A stretch of 6,701 nucleotides of DNA from Streptococcaceae bacterium (GTDB lineage Bacteria; Bacillota; Bacilli; Lactobacillales; Streptococcaceae): contig JAISYB010000108.1 in NCBI GenBank assembly GCA_031270215.1, forward strand, positions 1 through 6,701, given 5' to 3'. The notes beneath the pieces are model-generated. The model saw nothing but the letters and a program-made list of their open reading frames with translations, did no database searches and was not told the DNA's origin. This document shows positions 6,301-6,701 of this stretch, one piece after another; position 1 is the stretch's first letter; each line of letters starts with the position of its first letter. A program made the position numbers and the translations under genes.

Positions 6301-6484
6301 AGTTATCGCACGGATTCGCAGCGAATTAAAAATGCCGGGTTTTAAGGCAAATATTGCTGACAAGGATTATAGTGAAGCGGAATACCTCAAGCTAAAGCAG
6401 GATTTGCTTGACTATTACCGCAATTATGTCGGCGGGATTGAGGCAGATTTTCAAGGTGGACTTGACGGTCATATTGGACGCTAA
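6287..6484 (+). CDS. hypothetical small protein, 65 aa
   Basis: An unrecognised small protein. It starts 14 bases before the end of the preceding gene. The best ribosome binding site is AAAGGA about 10 bases upstream, rather far, which fits coupling to the upstream gene. Residues 1-15 and 29-48 look helical (the second is rich in charged and aromatic residues, DLLDYYRNY), and the C-terminus (49-65) is glycine-rich with GG twice and no evident fold. It has no Cys, Trp, signal peptide or membrane segment, and is near neutral in charge. It stops 8 bases before a strong terminator, which closes the two-gene unit and supports its being a real gene. Confidence 0.72.
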   Translation: MTKDEVIARIRSELKMPGFKANIADKDYSEAEYLKLKQDLLDYYRNYVGGIEADFQGGLDGHIGR

Positions 6485-6492
6485 GATGTTTA

Positions 6493-6528
6493 AAAAAGAA
6501 CTTGGGGCAATAATCCCAAGTTCTTTTT
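6493..6528 (+). terminator. strong intrinsic terminator after the two-gene unit
   Basis: AAAAAGAACTTGGG (6493-6506) pairs perfectly over 14 bases with CCCAAGTTCTTTTT (6515-6528) around an 8-base loop, with five T residues at the 3' end and A residues at the 5' end. It begins 8 bases after the stop codon at 6482-6484. The symmetric A/T flanks mean it could work in both directions. Confidence 0.93.
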
Positions 6529-6544
6529 AGACTGACTGCTTAAA

Positions 6545-6553
6545 TGTTATGAT
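6545..6553 (+). promoter_or_regulatory. possible extended -10 promoter element
   Basis: TGtTATGAT is an extended -10 motif just after the terminator. No convincing -35 lies 16-18 bases upstream (that stretch overlaps the terminator's T-run). If real, it would transcribe the structured region to the right. Confidence 0.3.
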
Positions 6554-6562
6554 TAGACAGGC

Positions 6563-6614
6563 AAAACACTAAGCGGAATCGGAAAGTTTAGCTTTCCAGT
6601 GAAGCGTGTGTTTT
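6563..6614. repeat. imperfect nested hairpin region
   Basis: An inner hairpin GGAAAG/CTTTCC (6581-6586 with 6592-6597, loop TTTAG) lies inside an outer pairing AAAACAC/GTGTTTT (6563-6569 with 6608-6614). The bases between them do not pair well. It is noncoding on both strands as far as I can read and directly precedes the longer inverted repeat at 6615-6689. Confidence 0.4.
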
Positions 6615-6689
6615 TGTAACAAATTATTGTGCGAGCGAAGCGAACAAGTGCGACAGCACTCAAACGAAGTTTGACAATAATTTGGTACA
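6615..6689. repeat. long inverted repeat enclosing two small hairpins (cloverleaf-like)
   Basis: TGTAACAAATTATTGT (6615-6630) and ACAATAATTTGGTACA (6674-6689) pair over 16 positions with one mismatch; 11 consecutive bases next to the loop are perfect. The 43-base interior contains AGTGC-GACA-GCACT (6647-6660) and CAAAC-GAA-GTTTG (6661-6673), plus the purine-rich GCGAGCGAAGCGAAC stretch (6631-6645). It may be a dispersed intergenic repeat, a structured 5' leader of the next gene, or a small RNA. The sequence alone does not decide. Confidence 0.6.
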
Positions 6690-6701
6690 TTTCAGATGAT
6701 A
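6671..6701 (+). promoter_or_regulatory. possible promoter running into the right window edge
   Basis: A perfect -35 hexamer TTGACA (6671-6676) is followed 18 bases later by GATGAT (6695-6700), a 4/6 match to a -10 box. The right arm of the inverted repeat covers the spacer. The gene it would serve is outside the window. Confidence 0.35.

Noticed and set aside
1..6701. CRISPR arrays, insertion sequences, tRNA or rRNA genes
   Set aside because: I saw no regularly spaced direct repeats, no transposase fragment and no tRNA-like or rRNA-like sequence. The cloverleaf-like repeat at 6615-6689 lacks a T-loop GTTCRA and CCA end, so it is not a tRNA.

Overview
The window reads as a low-to-moderate-GC Gram-positive chromosome, most likely a lactic acid bacterium of the order Lactobacillales (lactococcus/streptococcus or leuconostoc type). 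The grounds are the Shine-Dalgarno-led compact genes, the protein style of the Leu enzymes, a GapN-type dehydrogenase, a CodY-like box, and a leucine leader peptide with an attenuator. Genus is not resolved.

Most of the window (about 5770 down to 1, minus strand) is one leucine biosynthesis operon: promoter, leader peptide with attenuator, leuA, leuB, leuC, leuD, then a gapN-like gene whose 3' part lies beyond the left edge. LeuA condenses 2-ketoisovalerate with acetyl-CoA, LeuC/LeuD isomerise the isopropylmalate, and LeuB oxidises and decarboxylates it to 2-ketoisocaproate, the direct precursor of leucine. leuB/leuC overlap by 8 bases and leuC/leuD by 1 base. gapN begins only 30 bases after leuD with its own strong ribosome binding site and no terminator between, so it is probably co-transcribed. 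All complete leu genes look intact in length and catalytic motifs.

The 355-base gap between leuA and the divergent gene is the regulatory centre. On the minus strand it holds a CodY-like palindrome touching the -35 box, a good sigma-A promoter, a 15-codon leader peptide with three consecutive TTA leucine codons, a 16-nt-arm hairpin overlapping the end of that peptide, an antiterminator hairpin, and an intrinsic terminator just before leuA. This is leucine-responsive transcription attenuation layered on probable CodY control.

On the plus strand a divergent promoter drives two overlapping small genes (134 and 65 codons) of unknown function, closed by a strong terminator at 6493-6528. The last 170 bases hold no gene that I can support. 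They carry a nested inverted-repeat structure and possible promoter elements running to the right edge.
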